In this document: piece after piece, positions 7,320 to 15,801 of the stretch
How the letters are laid out: each line of letters starts with the position of its first letter
Numbering within the stretch: the first letter of the stretch is position 1
From: Pseudotabrizicola alkalilacus
GTDB lineage: Bacteria > Pseudomonadota > Alphaproteobacteria > Rhodobacterales > Rhodobacteraceae
Length of the DNA: 64,000 nucleotides
Reading direction: 5' to 3'
Assembly: GCF_003443995.1 (NCBI RefSeq)
Contig: NZ_QWEY01000009.1
Location: 62,001-126,000, forward strand
Made by a program: the position numbers and the translations under genes
Notes under the pieces: model-generated
Databases searched by the model: none
What the model was told of the DNA's origin: nothing
What the model saw: the letters and a program-made list of their open reading frames with translations, nothing else

Positions 7320-9728
7320 ATGAAATTCACCCTCTCCTGGCTCAAGGATCACCTCGACACCGAGGCTTCGCTTGATGACATTCTTTACGCCCTGACCGAT
7401 CTGGGGCTGGAAGTGGAAGAGGTGGTGAACCCCGCCGCCAAACTCGCGCCGTTTACGATTGCAAAGGTGCTGGAGGCCACGCAGCACCCCGATGCCGACC
7501 GGCTGCGGGTCTGCCGGGTGCTGACCGATGAGGGCGAAAAGCAGATCGTCTGCGGTGCGCCGAACGCGCGGGCGGGCATCACGGTGGTCTTGTGCAAACC
7601 GGGTGATTACGTGCCGGGCATCGACACCACATTGGGCGTGGGCAAGATCCGGGGCGTTGAATCGCATGGCATGATGGCGTCTGAGCGTGAGCTGGAGCTG
7701 TCGGACGAGCATAACGGTATCATCGAGCTGGCCTCGGGTGAGGTGGGGGACAAGTTCATCGACTGGCTGGCCGTGAACCGGCCCGGCACGGTGGACCCGA
7801 TGATCCATGTCAAGGTTACCCCGAACCGCCCCGATGCCTTGGGCGTGCGGGGCATTGCGCGCGATCTGGCGGCGCGGGGCTTGGGCACGCTGAAGCCGCT
7901 GACCGTTCCGCAGATCGACGGGCAGTTCGACTGCCCGGTGGTGGTGCAGATTGACCCGGCGTTGAAGGCAAAGGGCTGCCCGCATTTCGCCGGGCGGCTG
8001 ATCCGGGGTGTCACCAACGGGCCTTCGCCCGACTGGCTGCAACAGCGATTGAAGGCGATCGGGCTGCGCCCGATCTCGGCGCTGGTGGATATTACCAATT
8101 ATTTCACCTTTGGCCTGAACCGGCCTTTGCATGTGTTTGATGCTGCCAAGGTGCAGGGCACCTTGTGCATTCATCCGGTGGCTGGGGGGGAAGAGTTGCT
8201 GGCGCTGGATGGCAAGACCTATACCCTGCGCGCCGGGATGATGGCGATTTCCGACGGCGTGGGTGTGGAATCGCTGGCCGGGATAATGGGCGGTGAGGTG
8301 TCTGGCTGCACGCCGGAAACCACGGATGTGTTCCTTGAGTCGGCGTGGTGGGATCCGATCACCATTGCGGCCACGGGCCGTGCGCTGCGGATCAATTCCG
8401 ATGCGCGCTACCGGTTCGAGCGTGGGGTGGACCCCGAATTTACCCTGCCGGGGCTGGATCTGGCCACGCAGATGGTGCTGGACCTGTGCGGCGGCACGCC
8501 AAGCCACCTTGCGCAGGATGGTGCGCCGATTGACACCGCCCGCAGCTATCGCCTGAACCCGGCGCGCGTGATCTCGCTGGTGGGGATGGATATTCCCGAG
8601 GCCGAACAGCGTGCCACGCTGGAGGCTTTGGGCTTTACGCTCAACGGCGATATGGCCACGCCGCCAAGCTGGCGGCCTGATGTGCTGGGCGATGCCGATC
8701 TGATCGAAGAGGTCGCGCGTGTGGCGTCCTTGACCAAGCTGGTCGGCAAGCCGCTGCCTCGGGTTAATACTGGCGTGCCAAGGCCAATCCTGACGCCGCT
8801 GCAACAGCGCGAGCGGACGGCGCGGCGCACGATTGCGGCTTTGGGCTATAATGAATGCGTGACCTACAGCTTCATTGATGAGGCTGCGGCGAAGCTGTTC
8901 GGCGGCGGCGATGATGCGGTGCGGGTCGACAACCCGATCTCGTCGGAGATGAGCCATTTGCGCCCCGATCTGTTGCCGGGCCTGTTGCGCGCAGCGGCAC
9001 GCAATCAGGCGCGCGGGTTCATGGATCTGGCGCTTGCCGAGATCGGCCCGGCGTTTTCCGGCGGCGAGCCGGGGGAGCAGCATCTGCAGGCCGCCGGATT
9101 GCTGATCGGGCAAACCGTGCCACGCGACCCCTTTGGCAGCCGCCGCCCGGTGGATGTGTTTGACGCCAAGGCCGATGCCGAGGCGGTACTGGCCGCACTT
9201 GGCGCGCCCGCCCGGGTGCAGATCACCCGCAAGGTTGCGGGCTGGTGGCACCCTGGGCGGTCTGGCGTGATTGGCCTTGGCCCCAATATCATGGCGAGTT
9301 TCGGCGAGGTTCACCCCAAGGTGCTGGCCGAGATGGGCATCAAGGGCACCGCTGTCGCCTTTACCGTGCTGGTTGCCAACATCCCGTATCCAAAGACCAA
9401 AACCCCGACCCGCCCGGCGCTGAGCATCAGCGACCTGCAAGCGGTGGACCGCGATTTCGCCTTTGTGGTCGATAAGGGGGTTGAGGGGCTGACTGCGGTG
9501 AACGCGGCGCTGGGGGTTGACAAGGTGCTGATCGAGTCGGTGCGGATCTTTGACCAGTTCACCGGCGACAAGGCCGAAGCGCAGATGGGGGCGGGCAAGA
9601 AATCCATCGCTCTGACCGTGCGGCTGCAGCCGACGGACAAGACCCTGACCGAGGCCGAGATCGAGGCGGTGTCGGCCAAGGTGATCGAAAAGGTGACCAA
9701 GGCCACCGGCGGCACTCTGCGCAGCTGA
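7320..9728 (+). CDS. pheT: Phenylalanine--tRNA ligase beta subunit
   Basis: The 802-residue beta subunit has the full bacterial layout. It has an N-terminal MKFTLSWLKDHLDT start, a tRNA-binding OB fold at about 40-150 (HPDADRLRVCRV, IVCGAPNARAG), and the B3/B4 editing region at about 215-385. The B5 domain follows at about 400-475, then a degenerate class II core (RTARRTIAALGYNECVTYSFID) and a C-terminal ferredoxin-fold anticodon-binding domain (about 710-802, ending LRLQPTDKTLTEAEIEAV). It forms the heterotetramer with PheS. A strong bidirectional terminator follows the stop. Confidence 0.97.
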   Translation: MKFTLSWLKDHLDTEASLDDILYALTDLGLEVEEVVNPAAKLAPFTIAKVLEATQHPDADRLRVCRVLTDEGEKQIVCGAPNARAGITVVLCKPGDYVPGIDTTLGVGKIRGVESHGMMASERELELSDEHNGIIELASGEVGDKFIDWLAVNRPGTVDPMIHVKVTPNRPDALGVRGIARDLAARGLGTLKPLTVPQIDGQFDCPVVVQIDPALKAKGCPHFAGRLIRGVTNGPSPDWLQQRLKAIGLRPISALVDITNYFTFGLNRPLHVFDAAKVQGTLCIHPVAGGEELLALDGKTYTLRAGMMAISDGVGVESLAGIMGGEVSGCTPETTDVFLESAWWDPITIAATGRALRINSDARYRFERGVDPEFTLPGLDLATQMVLDLCGGTPSHLAQDGAPIDTARSYRLNPARVISLVGMDIPEAEQRATLEALGFTLNGDMATPPSWRPDVLGDADLIEEVARVASLTKLVGKPLPRVNTGVPRPILTPLQQRERTARRTIAALGYNECVTYSFIDEAAAKLFGGGDDAVRVDNPISSEMSHLRPDLLPGLLRAAARNQARGFMDLALAEIGPAFSGGEPGEQHLQAAGLLIGQTVPRDPFGSRRPVDVFDAKADAEAVLAALGAPARVQITRKVAGWWHPGRSGVIGLGPNIMASFGEVHPKVLAEMGIKGTAVAFTVLVANIPYPKTKTPTRPALSISDLQAVDRDFAFVVDKGVEGLTAVNAALGVDKVLIESVRIFDQFTGDKAEAQMGAGKKSIALTVRLQPTDKTLTEAEIEAVSAKVIEKVTKATGGTLRS

Positions 9729-9742
9729 TCCTGAACACAGCA

Positions 9743-9778
9743 AAAAGCGCCGCGCAGCCCTTGCTGCGCGGCGCTTTT
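9743..9778. terminator. Bidirectional terminator between pheT and the DUF1523 gene
   Basis: A 16-base-pair stem (9743-9758 with 9763-9778) with loop CCTT has A-rich and T-rich ends on both strands. It sits between convergent genes and can end both transcripts. Confidence 0.92.
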
Positions 9779-9792
9779 GTATCAGTGGCCCC

Positions 9793-10467
9793 CTATTTGC
9801 GCGACTTCGCCCGCCAGGTCGCCAGCCATGCGCTGATCCGGCCAAAGAAGCCCTTGGCCCGGTCGCGCGCGGCATCGGCGCGGGCATCAACGGACTCCCA
9901 GACCTCACCTGCGTCGGTCAGGGCCGGATCAATCGTGCGCTCGCGGAACTGGGCCCACATGCGCCACAACAGCAGCGTGACAAGCCCAAGGAACACAAAG
10001 AAAAAGATGTTGAACCATGGGATGATGGTCACGTCCGGCCCCTCGACCGGGCGCACGGCGACCGCGTTCGGAAAGATCGAGAGCAGCTCGTTGCGCCAGC
10101 CGTAATGCGTGACCACGGCCCATTTCGGAGCCTCGGCATTTGATTTCAGGTCATCGGCTTCGGTCTGCAGGCTGGCCGTGTCGAACTTGAAATAGGGCGG
10201 CCAGCGCCAGCCGGTGTCTTCGTTGCGGTAAACCATCGGCCGGCCATTTGTGCGGATGGACTGGATGAACTGCACATCGCGGTTCACCAGCGTTCCCGCC
10301 TGATCATCCGGCTGTGACCAGAAGATGCTGGTCCAGTCGTTCAGATCCTGCCGCTCCTGATAGGTGCCGACGATCCGCACCACATCATGTTGCGGAAGCG
10401 TGTAATGCAGCCATGACCCAAGGATCACAAAGATGACGGCCCAGAAGGCCCATTTGACATATCGCAT
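9793..10467 (-). CDS. DUF1523 family membrane-anchored protein
   Basis: The product is about 224 residues with an N-terminal membrane segment (YVKWAFWAVIFVILGSWLHYTLP) and a second near residue 150 (IIPWFNIFFFVFLGLVTLLLW). The outside domain between them carries family motifs DVVRIVGTYQER, NRDVQFIQSIRTNGRPMVYRNEDTGWRWPPYFKFD and THYGWRNELLSIFPNAV. The C-terminal tail is positively charged and cytoplasmic. The ATG at 10467 has GAGGA four bases upstream; a GTG one codon earlier is an alternative. It is the last gene of the reverse-strand operon that contains the AAA+ ATPase. The family's function is not known. Confidence 0.82.
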   Translation of the reverse strand: MRYVKWAFWAVIFVILGSWLHYTLPQHDVVRIVGTYQERQDLNDWTSIFWSQPDDQAGTLVNRDVQFIQSIRTNGRPMVYRNEDTGWRWPPYFKFDTASLQTEADDLKSNAEAPKWAVVTHYGWRNELLSIFPNAVAVRPVEGPDVTIIPWFNIFFFVFLGLVTLLLWRMWAQFRERTIDPALTDAGEVWESVDARADAARDRAKGFFGRISAWLATWRAKSRK

Positions 10468-10474
10468 CACATCC

Positions 10475-10753
10475 TCACGCGTAATTCACCAGATATAGGA
10501 GCAGGCCGATGGCAATGAAAGGCAGCACAATCACGCCCCACAGCAGTTTCCGGCGCAGACTGCCCTCATAGGCGTGCATGCCCTGTTCGATAAACGCCTT
10601 GCGCGTCTCCGGGCTGGCATCTTCGGGCGGGGCGGCATCCCATTGCTTTTCCAGCGTTTCGCGGCGCAAGGATCGGGAGTAGATCAGCAAGGCCCAATAG
10701 GCGACGGCGGCAAACACCGCCCAGAACACCATCAACCGCAAGAACCCAATCAT
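10475..10753 (-). CDS. Small two-pass membrane protein of the AAA+ operon
   Basis: The 92-residue protein starts MIGFLRLMVFWAVFAAVAYWALLIYSRS (first membrane segment). It continues with a charged loop (LRRETLEKQWDAAPPEDASPETRKAFIEQGMHAYEGSLRRK) and ends with a second segment (LLWGVIVLPFIAIGLLLYLV). Its ATG overlaps the stop of the upstream DUF6638-like gene (ATGA), and the DUF1523 gene starts 7 bases after its stop, so it is embedded in the operon. The frame starts earlier at 10777 but that lies inside the upstream gene. No function is known to me. Confidence 0.7.
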   Translation of the reverse strand: MIGFLRLMVFWAVFAAVAYWALLIYSRSLRRETLEKQWDAAPPEDASPETRKAFIEQGMHAYEGSLRRKLLWGVIVLPFIAIGLLLYLVNYA

Positions 10754-12108
10754 CCGCGCCCCCTTGCCGCGCCCCATGGCCCGGTCACCGGGCCAAGGTC
10801 ACGTGCGGGCTTGGGATCGGGCCTGTTGCGGTCCTCCATCCCCGGTTCCGGTCCGAACAGAGCAGTGCGCGCGCCCTGTTTGTCGACCACATATTCGCGT
10901 TCCAGAAAATCGGCCACATACTGGCGTTTGCGGTCTGACCAGCGGGCATAGCTGGCATAGAACAGCTCTTTGTGCACGATGAACATCTGCCGCACGTCCA
11001 TCGGGGCCAGCTCCGACAGCAGCATGTTGACCAGATCGCGGTCTTTATGCGCCCGCGCGCGCAGGGTGTAGAAATAGGCCGGATGCTCGCTGGTGATGCG
11101 TGGCCAGGTGCCCCCGGCTTCGATCCAGCGCAACAAGGCGGCAAGGCCCTGAAACTCCATCGGCAGGCTGGTGCCAAGGCGGTGCGCGATGCTGCGCAGC
11201 TCGGTGCGCCGCGCGTCGCCGATCTCAAGACCCAGCGTATCGGCGGCTTCGACCAGAATGAAATCCATCTTCTGCCGGATCACTGCTGCCGCATCCATGC
11301 CGCGCGCCTGAACGATCGGCTCTGCCAGCTGGTTGCGTTCCAGCCAGTCGGCGATCTGGTTGCGGTTGGTCAGATCGAACACCGGCGCAATCGGCACCGG
11401 CCCCAGGCTTTCGCGGGGCAGGGTGGAGATCACGGCGGGAAAGCTCACGTCGCGGAAGACGTAAAGCCCGCCGAAATGGCTGGTCCAGAAATTCGGCTGC
11501 TCAAAGCTCATCTGCGGCAGATGGATCGGCACCCGCGTCACATCGCCGGTTTTCCGGGCCAGCGTGATCATCTCGGCGATCAGCAGATCGTCACGCCAGC
11601 CATCGGACTCCTGCCGGAACCGCTCGATCAGCTTTGCCAGCTTGCCCGCATCGGCCACATGCCCGCCGATGGTATCCGCCTCGACCGTGATGCGGCGGAT
11701 CTCCAGCAGCTTGGCGGGGGTAGAGATCTCAAAGACCGAATTCTGCAACTCTCCGGCCACCGCATCCCGTGCGGTCAGGGCAAACAGCTGCGCTTCGTTG
11801 GTCTCGATGAACTGCCGGATGATGCCGCGACTGGTGGAGAACCGCGCGTTCAGCAGAGGGGCGTGCTTTTGCGCCGTGGTCAGCAGGATGAATTGACGGT
11901 TGGCCCCGTTGGGGTTGAGGTAAAGGTCATCCCCCAGCTCGGCCCCGATTTCCGGCGAATAGCCGGAAATGTCGATGTGGAAATCGGTGAGGCTGGTTTC
12001 CCGCCCGCACAGATGCTTCATCGCCCGCTTGTAGCGGTCAACAAGGGCGGGGGAGGTTACTTCGATCAGATTGCCGAACATCAGGCCTTTGGCGATGAGG
12101 CGTTTCAT
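10750..12108 (-). CDS. DUF6638-like protein of the AAA+ operon
   Basis: The 452-residue protein begins MKRLIAKGLMFGNLIEVTSPALVDRYKRAMKHLCGRETSLTDFHIDISGYSPEIG, a start I associate with the DUF6638 family of Rhodobacterales (memory, not checked). It appears soluble, without signal peptide or membrane segments, and the last 40 residues are proline- and glycine-rich. The ATG overlaps the stop of the DUF559 gene by 4 bases and also has its own AAGGGA ribosome binding site 6 bases upstream. That site suggests it was translated independently before the DUF559 gene arrived. Its membership of the operon with an AAA+ ATPase and membrane proteins suggests a structural or adaptor role; that is inference. 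Confidence 0.7.
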   Translation of the reverse strand: MKRLIAKGLMFGNLIEVTSPALVDRYKRAMKHLCGRETSLTDFHIDISGYSPEIGAELGDDLYLNPNGANRQFILLTTAQKHAPLLNARFSTSRGIIRQFIETNEAQLFALTARDAVAGELQNSVFEISTPAKLLEIRRITVEADTIGGHVADAGKLAKLIERFRQESDGWRDDLLIAEMITLARKTGDVTRVPIHLPQMSFEQPNFWTSHFGGLYVFRDVSFPAVISTLPRESLGPVPIAPVFDLTNRNQIADWLERNQLAEPIVQARGMDAAAVIRQKMDFILVEAADTLGLEIGDARRTELRSIAHRLGTSLPMEFQGLAALLRWIEAGGTWPRITSEHPAYFYTLRARAHKDRDLVNMLLSELAPMDVRQMFIVHKELFYASYARWSDRKRQYVADFLEREYVVDKQGARTALFGPEPGMEDRNRPDPKPARDLGPVTGPWGAARGRG

Positions 12109-12584
12109 GGTGTGTTCCCTTCGGGCGGGGAGAGCGTGGCGGGTGACGCGCCACTCGCCCTGTCAGCCCTGCGCAGTCCTGATCGCTGAGCGCCTCCCTC
12201 CCCCCTTGTGGGGGAGGGCTGGGGTGGGGGGGCGTCGGGCACAGACGGAATGTGATCAAGGACCATCTGCATCACACCCTCTGCATTCCCGTCCACCTCA
12301 GTGTTCCAGACCCTCAGAACGGTGAACCCCTGCGCATTGAGCCATTGATCGCGCGCGAAATCCTTTGGACCGCCGTGACCACCGCCATCAATTTCGATCA
12401 CCAACCGTCGGCCCAGATCAGAAAAATCCGCGATGAAAGGTCCGATCGGCGCTTGTCTGCGGAAGTGCAGCCCCAGCATCCGGTTCAACTCGCGCAGCTT
12501 GGCCCATAGCTTGCGTTCCTGCGGTGTCATATCCGCGCGCAACCGGCGGGCGTGTGTTCTTGTCTGCGGGTGAATTCCGCTCAT
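12105..12584 (-). CDS. DUF559 endonuclease-like protein with a repeat-derived tail
   Basis: The 159-residue frame has a clear DUF559 core of about 110 residues: TRTHARRLRADMTPQERKLWAKLRELN, FRRQAPIGPFIADFSDLGRRLVIEIDGGGH and VLRVWNTEV. The FIADF...LVIEIDG segment is the PD-(D/E)xK active-site region shared with Vsr-like nucleases. After about residue 118 the frame runs through a palindromic repeat and encodes PPPQPSPTRGEGG-type residues, then ends with TGA overlapping the DUF6638 start. The tail is therefore probably not part of the original enzyme. The gene interrupts an otherwise tightly packed operon and is surrounded by three palindromic elements, which fits an inserted module. Substrate and activity are unknown. 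Confidence 0.78.
   Translation of the reverse strand: MSGIHPQTRTHARRLRADMTPQERKLWAKLRELNRMLGLHFRRQAPIGPFIADFSDLGRRLVIEIDGGGHGGPKDFARDQWLNAQGFTVLRVWNTEVDGNAEGVMQMVLDHIPSVPDAPPPQPSPTRGEGGAQRSGLRRADRASGASPATLSPPEGNTP
12191..12232 (+). repeat. REP-like palindrome, copy 1
   Basis: CCTCCCTCCCCCC-TTGTG-GGGGAGGG followed by CTGGGGTGGGGGG. It forms a strong hairpin and is read through by the end of the DUF559 frame. Orientation matches copy 3. Confidence 0.8.
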
Positions 12585-12605
12585 GCGAAGCGCCCCTTGT
12601 CAAAG

Positions 12606-12645
12606 GCCCCCCACCCCAGCCCTCCCCACAAGGGGGAGGGAGGGC
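12606..12645 (-). repeat. REP-like palindrome, copy 2 (inverted)
   Basis: CCCCCCACCCCAGCCCTCCCC-ACA-AGGGGGAGGGAGGG, the reverse complement orientation of copies 1 and 3. It lies just upstream of the DUF559 start. Confidence 0.8.
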
Positions 12646-12681
12646 CAGGGCGTCCGACGCTGGCGCATACACAAACGGGGT

Positions 12682-12723
12682 CAGCGCCTCCCCTCCCCTT
12701 TGTGGGGAGGGGCTGGGGGGGTG
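12682..12723 (+). repeat. REP-like palindrome, copy 3
   Basis: CAGCGCCTCCCCTCCCC-TTTGT-GGGGAGGGGCTGGGGGGG, between the AAA+ ATPase stop and the DUF559 gene. The stem and the CTGGGG tail match copy 1 with few differences. Confidence 0.8.
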
Positions 12724-12732
12724 GCAGGTTCA

Positions 12733-14661
12733 TCACCCCTTCCCCTCCAGATACCGCCGCTTCGCCTCTTCCGTGCGCTGATAGTCCCGCACCATCGCCT
12801 CAATCGCCACTTCATCCGACTTGTCGGCATAGCGGAATTCGGAATCGGCGTAGCGGTTGACCTCCTGGATCACCATATCCACGGTGATCGGGGTCATCAG
12901 GTCGCGGATCATGGCCAGCTTGTCGTCGTAGGGTTTGAACAGGAACAGGTCGGGCGTTTCCATCCACGCGTCGGGCAGTTCAAAGTCCATCGCCCGCACC
13001 TTCACCGCGTCGGTGATGTTCTTGATGGCGCGGCCGGTGAAGCGCGGGTCGGCCTGTTGGATCGCTTTCAGGTAGCGGCCGATTTTGGCGATGGTATCCA
13101 GCGGGCCGATGTCGGTGGCAACCTTTTCCCAAACCCGGAGCAGCCCGTCTTCATGCGGATGGGCGTGGCCCGCAAAGCTGGCCGAAACCGCCTTTTTGAT
13201 TTCCTGCGCGGCAAACAGATCGTGGTCGCCCACGGGGATGGCGTGGTTCTTGCCCAAGAGCAGCGACAGGATGTCGATGTAATCGTCCTGCGTCTGGGGG
13301 CCGTCGACCAGGAACCGCGCGCCTGCGCGCTGGCGCAGGGCGTCGTCGACATTTTCGGGGTAGTTCGAGAACATGCCAAAGGTACAGTTGCCGCGCACCA
13401 CCGTGCCCGCCCCGGCAAAGGCCTGCATGAACACCGCCGTCACCTCTTGCTGACCCGCCGAGGATTGCCGGTCGCCGCGTTTGCCTGCGACCTGATCAAT
13501 ATCGTCAATGGTGCCAAAGCCGATCACCGACGGATCGAGCACGGTGTCGATGAAGGCTTTGGCGTTCTGGCCGGATTTGCCCTGATAGCTGTCGATCTGG
13601 TCAATCGAGAAGTTCTGATAGCGGAACGGATAACCCGCGACCGTGCAATAGTCGTTCAGCAGCCCGGCCATCATCTGAATCAGCGTGGTCTTGCCAGTGC
13701 CGGGTTTGCCATCGCCCATGAAGGTAAAGATGAAGCCGCCCAATTCGGCAAAGGGATTCAGCTTGCGGTCGAAATCATAGGCCATCAGCATCTTGGCCAG
13801 CCGCAGCGACTGGTACTTGGCGATATGGTTGCCGACCACCTCATGCGGTTTCTTGAACTGCATGGTGATCGCGCTGCCCTTGGTCGCGCGGGCGGGTTTG
13901 AACCCGGCGATGGTCAGGCCATCCGCCTCGACCTTCCAGCTGGCGCCGGTAAAGGCCTCCAGCCGGGCAGCAGTTTGCGCGCGCAGGGCCACCTTTTCCA
14001 TCAGGGCTTCGGCAAAGCCGGCGACGGTGGCGGCAAGGCGCGGCTCATCGGTGGCAAAGGTGGCGATGTCCTGATCCAGCTCCCACAACACCCCTTGCAG
14101 GGCGAGCGGGGCGTTGTCGGTCAGGATTTCATCGACGGTGCCCACCTCGACCGTGGTGCTGCCCAGATGCGGCGCCAGCAGAAAGGCGGTGGCGTTGGCA
14201 AAGGTGTAGAGCACCAGCAGCGCCTCGGCCGCCAGCAGTTCGGTGAATTCCGCGCGTTTGAGGTCGGGCAGGCGGCCCTCCAGATTGGCTTTTTTCAGCT
14301 CTCCCAAAGGGGATTGCGCGGCAAAGGTCTCCCCCATGGCAAGCGAGATCGCAACGGCGCGGCGCAGCGCGTGCAGGACTGAGGCCTGCGCGGGGGAGAC
14401 AAGGCCATCTGACCCCGACTCCACCCGTTCCACAAGGCGCACACCACCGGGGCGGGTCGTGGGGCGGGTCACCAGACCCGGCGTGGTGGAGCGAAACCGC
14501 GGGCGGCTGCCCAGGCCGGGGGAGCGTTCTTCGACCCGGTCGGGGGTCATCGCTTTGCCCAAGCGGGGCGCGTGATCAAACCCGGTCAGCAGGGCAAGCG
14601 CCGCGTCATACTGGGCGCGGATCGCGTCTTCTTTCAGTTCCATCGTGTCGCGTGTCGACAT
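12733..14661 (-). CDS. AAA+ family ATPase (operon core)
   Basis: The 642-residue protein has a single AAA+ module in its middle: Walker A GDGKPGTGKTTL at about 315-326, Walker B-like VIGFGTIDDIDQVAG near 375-389, and a DDALRQRAGARF stretch with candidate arginine fingers near 440. The N-terminal 100 residues are basic and low-complexity (about 40-80), then helical. No membrane segment is present. It is preceded by AAGGGGG 9 bases after the previous stop. Its partners are a coiled-coil protein, an unknown 376-residue protein, a DUF6638-like protein and two membrane proteins. MoxR-type pairing with a VWA protein is not seen, so it belongs to another AAA+ group that I cannot name. Confidence 0.82.
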   Translation of the reverse strand: MSTRDTMELKEDAIRAQYDAALALLTGFDHAPRLGKAMTPDRVEERSPGLGSRPRFRSTTPGLVTRPTTRPGGVRLVERVESGSDGLVSPAQASVLHALRRAVAISLAMGETFAAQSPLGELKKANLEGRLPDLKRAEFTELLAAEALLVLYTFANATAFLLAPHLGSTTVEVGTVDEILTDNAPLALQGVLWELDQDIATFATDEPRLAATVAGFAEALMEKVALRAQTAARLEAFTGASWKVEADGLTIAGFKPARATKGSAITMQFKKPHEVVGNHIAKYQSLRLAKMLMAYDFDRKLNPFAELGGFIFTFMGDGKPGTGKTTLIQMMAGLLNDYCTVAGYPFRYQNFSIDQIDSYQGKSGQNAKAFIDTVLDPSVIGFGTIDDIDQVAGKRGDRQSSAGQQEVTAVFMQAFAGAGTVVRGNCTFGMFSNYPENVDDALRQRAGARFLVDGPQTQDDYIDILSLLLGKNHAIPVGDHDLFAAQEIKKAVSASFAGHAHPHEDGLLRVWEKVATDIGPLDTIAKIGRYLKAIQQADPRFTGRAIKNITDAVKVRAMDFELPDAWMETPDLFLFKPYDDKLAMIRDLMTPITVDMVIQEVNRYADSEFRYADKSDEVAIEAMVRDYQRTEEAKRRYLEGKG

Positions 14662-14670
14662 GGGGCCCCC

Positions 14671-15801
14671 TTACCGTGTTGCAATGATGCGCCCGCCTGC
14701 GCCCACCACGAATTTACGCACATCCCGAAAGCCGGGCGGATTCAGTTCGGCCAGAGCTTGAAACGGTTGTTCGGGCAATAGCACCATCCGCTCCATCCGC
14801 GTTGTGCCGGTTTCGGCGCCCTTGCCGGCAAACGGGTCGAGAGCAAAGATCTGCCGCTCGACTGTGCTGAACCAGCCCTCCTTGACCTGCTCTACCCGGT
14901 CCGCACGCAGGTCTTCGACCGTCCAGACCAGCGCCCAATCCTGCCCTTCGGGCGCGCGGGCGGTGGAGAGCACGTCGGAAATCGGCCCCGATTGCAGGGT
15001 AAAGCTGTGCGAATACATCGGGCCAAGGTGAATGCGGCGCAGACGTTTGGGGTGCAACGTGGAGAAATCTGTATCGAACCCCTGCGCGATGGTCAGCAGT
15101 TTCAGCCCTGCGGTGGACTGCGCCATCAGGTGATGTTGCGCCTGTGGCCAACGGCTGTCATCACTGGGCAGCGGGCGCTTGCCGCTGTCCTCTAGGTCCA
15201 TCAGATAGATGACGGGCAGGTTGACCTGTGTGTCATAGACCGCCCAATGCACCAGATAGCGGCGGCGGCCGTTGCGATCTTCGATCCATTGCGCGTCAGG
15301 GTCGTTGCGGGCGAGAAACAGCCCGCCCTGCGCCAGAGCCTCATAGTACAGCCGCTGCGACAGCGCGAATTGCAGATCGGTCGGCAGGGCCAGATCGCCC
15401 ACGATCCGGCGGATCATCCGGTCTTTCAACTCGTCGACCGAGGCGCTGCCGGACAGGTGCTTGTCGACCTGCGCGGCATCGACCGCCATCATCATCAGCT
15501 CCTGCGCCACCGGAAAGCCGCTTTCGTGGCGGTCAAAGGTCAGGCGCAAGGCCGAGTCGCTGCGGCCGGTCATCAGATACTTGAACGACAGCGCCCGGAA
15601 TGTGGCGGCAACGGCGGTCAGATACCGCCCCAGCACGCGCGCCTCGGTCCGGGTCAACATGCCTTCGGCTTCCAGCTCGCCCGCGACCCGGCCCAGATGG
15701 CCGGAGATGCGGTCAAACTTGGCGAAATAGCGCCGCGCTACAGCCGTGTCATAGAGTTCCGCATGGTCCTGCGTCAGCTGTTCCTTGACCTCGTTTGCCA
15801 C
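14671..15801 (-). CDS. Unknown 376-residue protein of the AAA+ operon
   Basis: The protein begins with a GTG codon placed directly after the TAA of the upstream gene, giving VANEVKEQLTQDHAELYDTAVARRYFAKFDRISGHLGRVAGELEAEG. It is helical for about 170 residues, then more beta-rich (RYLVHWAVYDTQVNLPVIYLMDLED, LRRIHLGPMYSHSFTLQSGPISDVL). There is no signal, membrane segment or catalytic motif that I recognise. The tight spacing on both sides (0 and 9 bases) shows it is an operon member, and it probably works with the coiled-coil protein and the ATPase. Confidence 0.75.
   Translation of the reverse strand: MANEVKEQLTQDHAELYDTAVARRYFAKFDRISGHLGRVAGELEAEGMLTRTEARVLGRYLTAVAATFRALSFKYLMTGRSDSALRLTFDRHESGFPVAQELMMMAVDAAQVDKHLSGSASVDELKDRMIRRIVGDLALPTDLQFALSQRLYYEALAQGGLFLARNDPDAQWIEDRNGRRRYLVHWAVYDTQVNLPVIYLMDLEDSGKRPLPSDDSRWPQAQHHLMAQSTAGLKLLTIAQGFDTDFSTLHPKRLRRIHLGPMYSHSFTLQSGPISDVLSTARAPEGQDWALVWTVEDLRADRVEQVKEGWFSTVERQIFALDPFAGKGAETGTTRMERMVLLPEQPFQALAELNPPGFRDVRKFVVGAGGRIIATR

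Noticed and set aside
7173-9908. A 911-codon reverse-strand frame opposite pheT
   Set aside because: It is histidine/glutamine/arginine-rich and lacks any family motif; it is a shadow of pheT caused by high GC third positions.
12191-12723. The three palindromes as a CRISPR array
   Set aside because: Spacing is irregular, one copy is inverted, there are only three units and no cas genes; they are REP-like elements.
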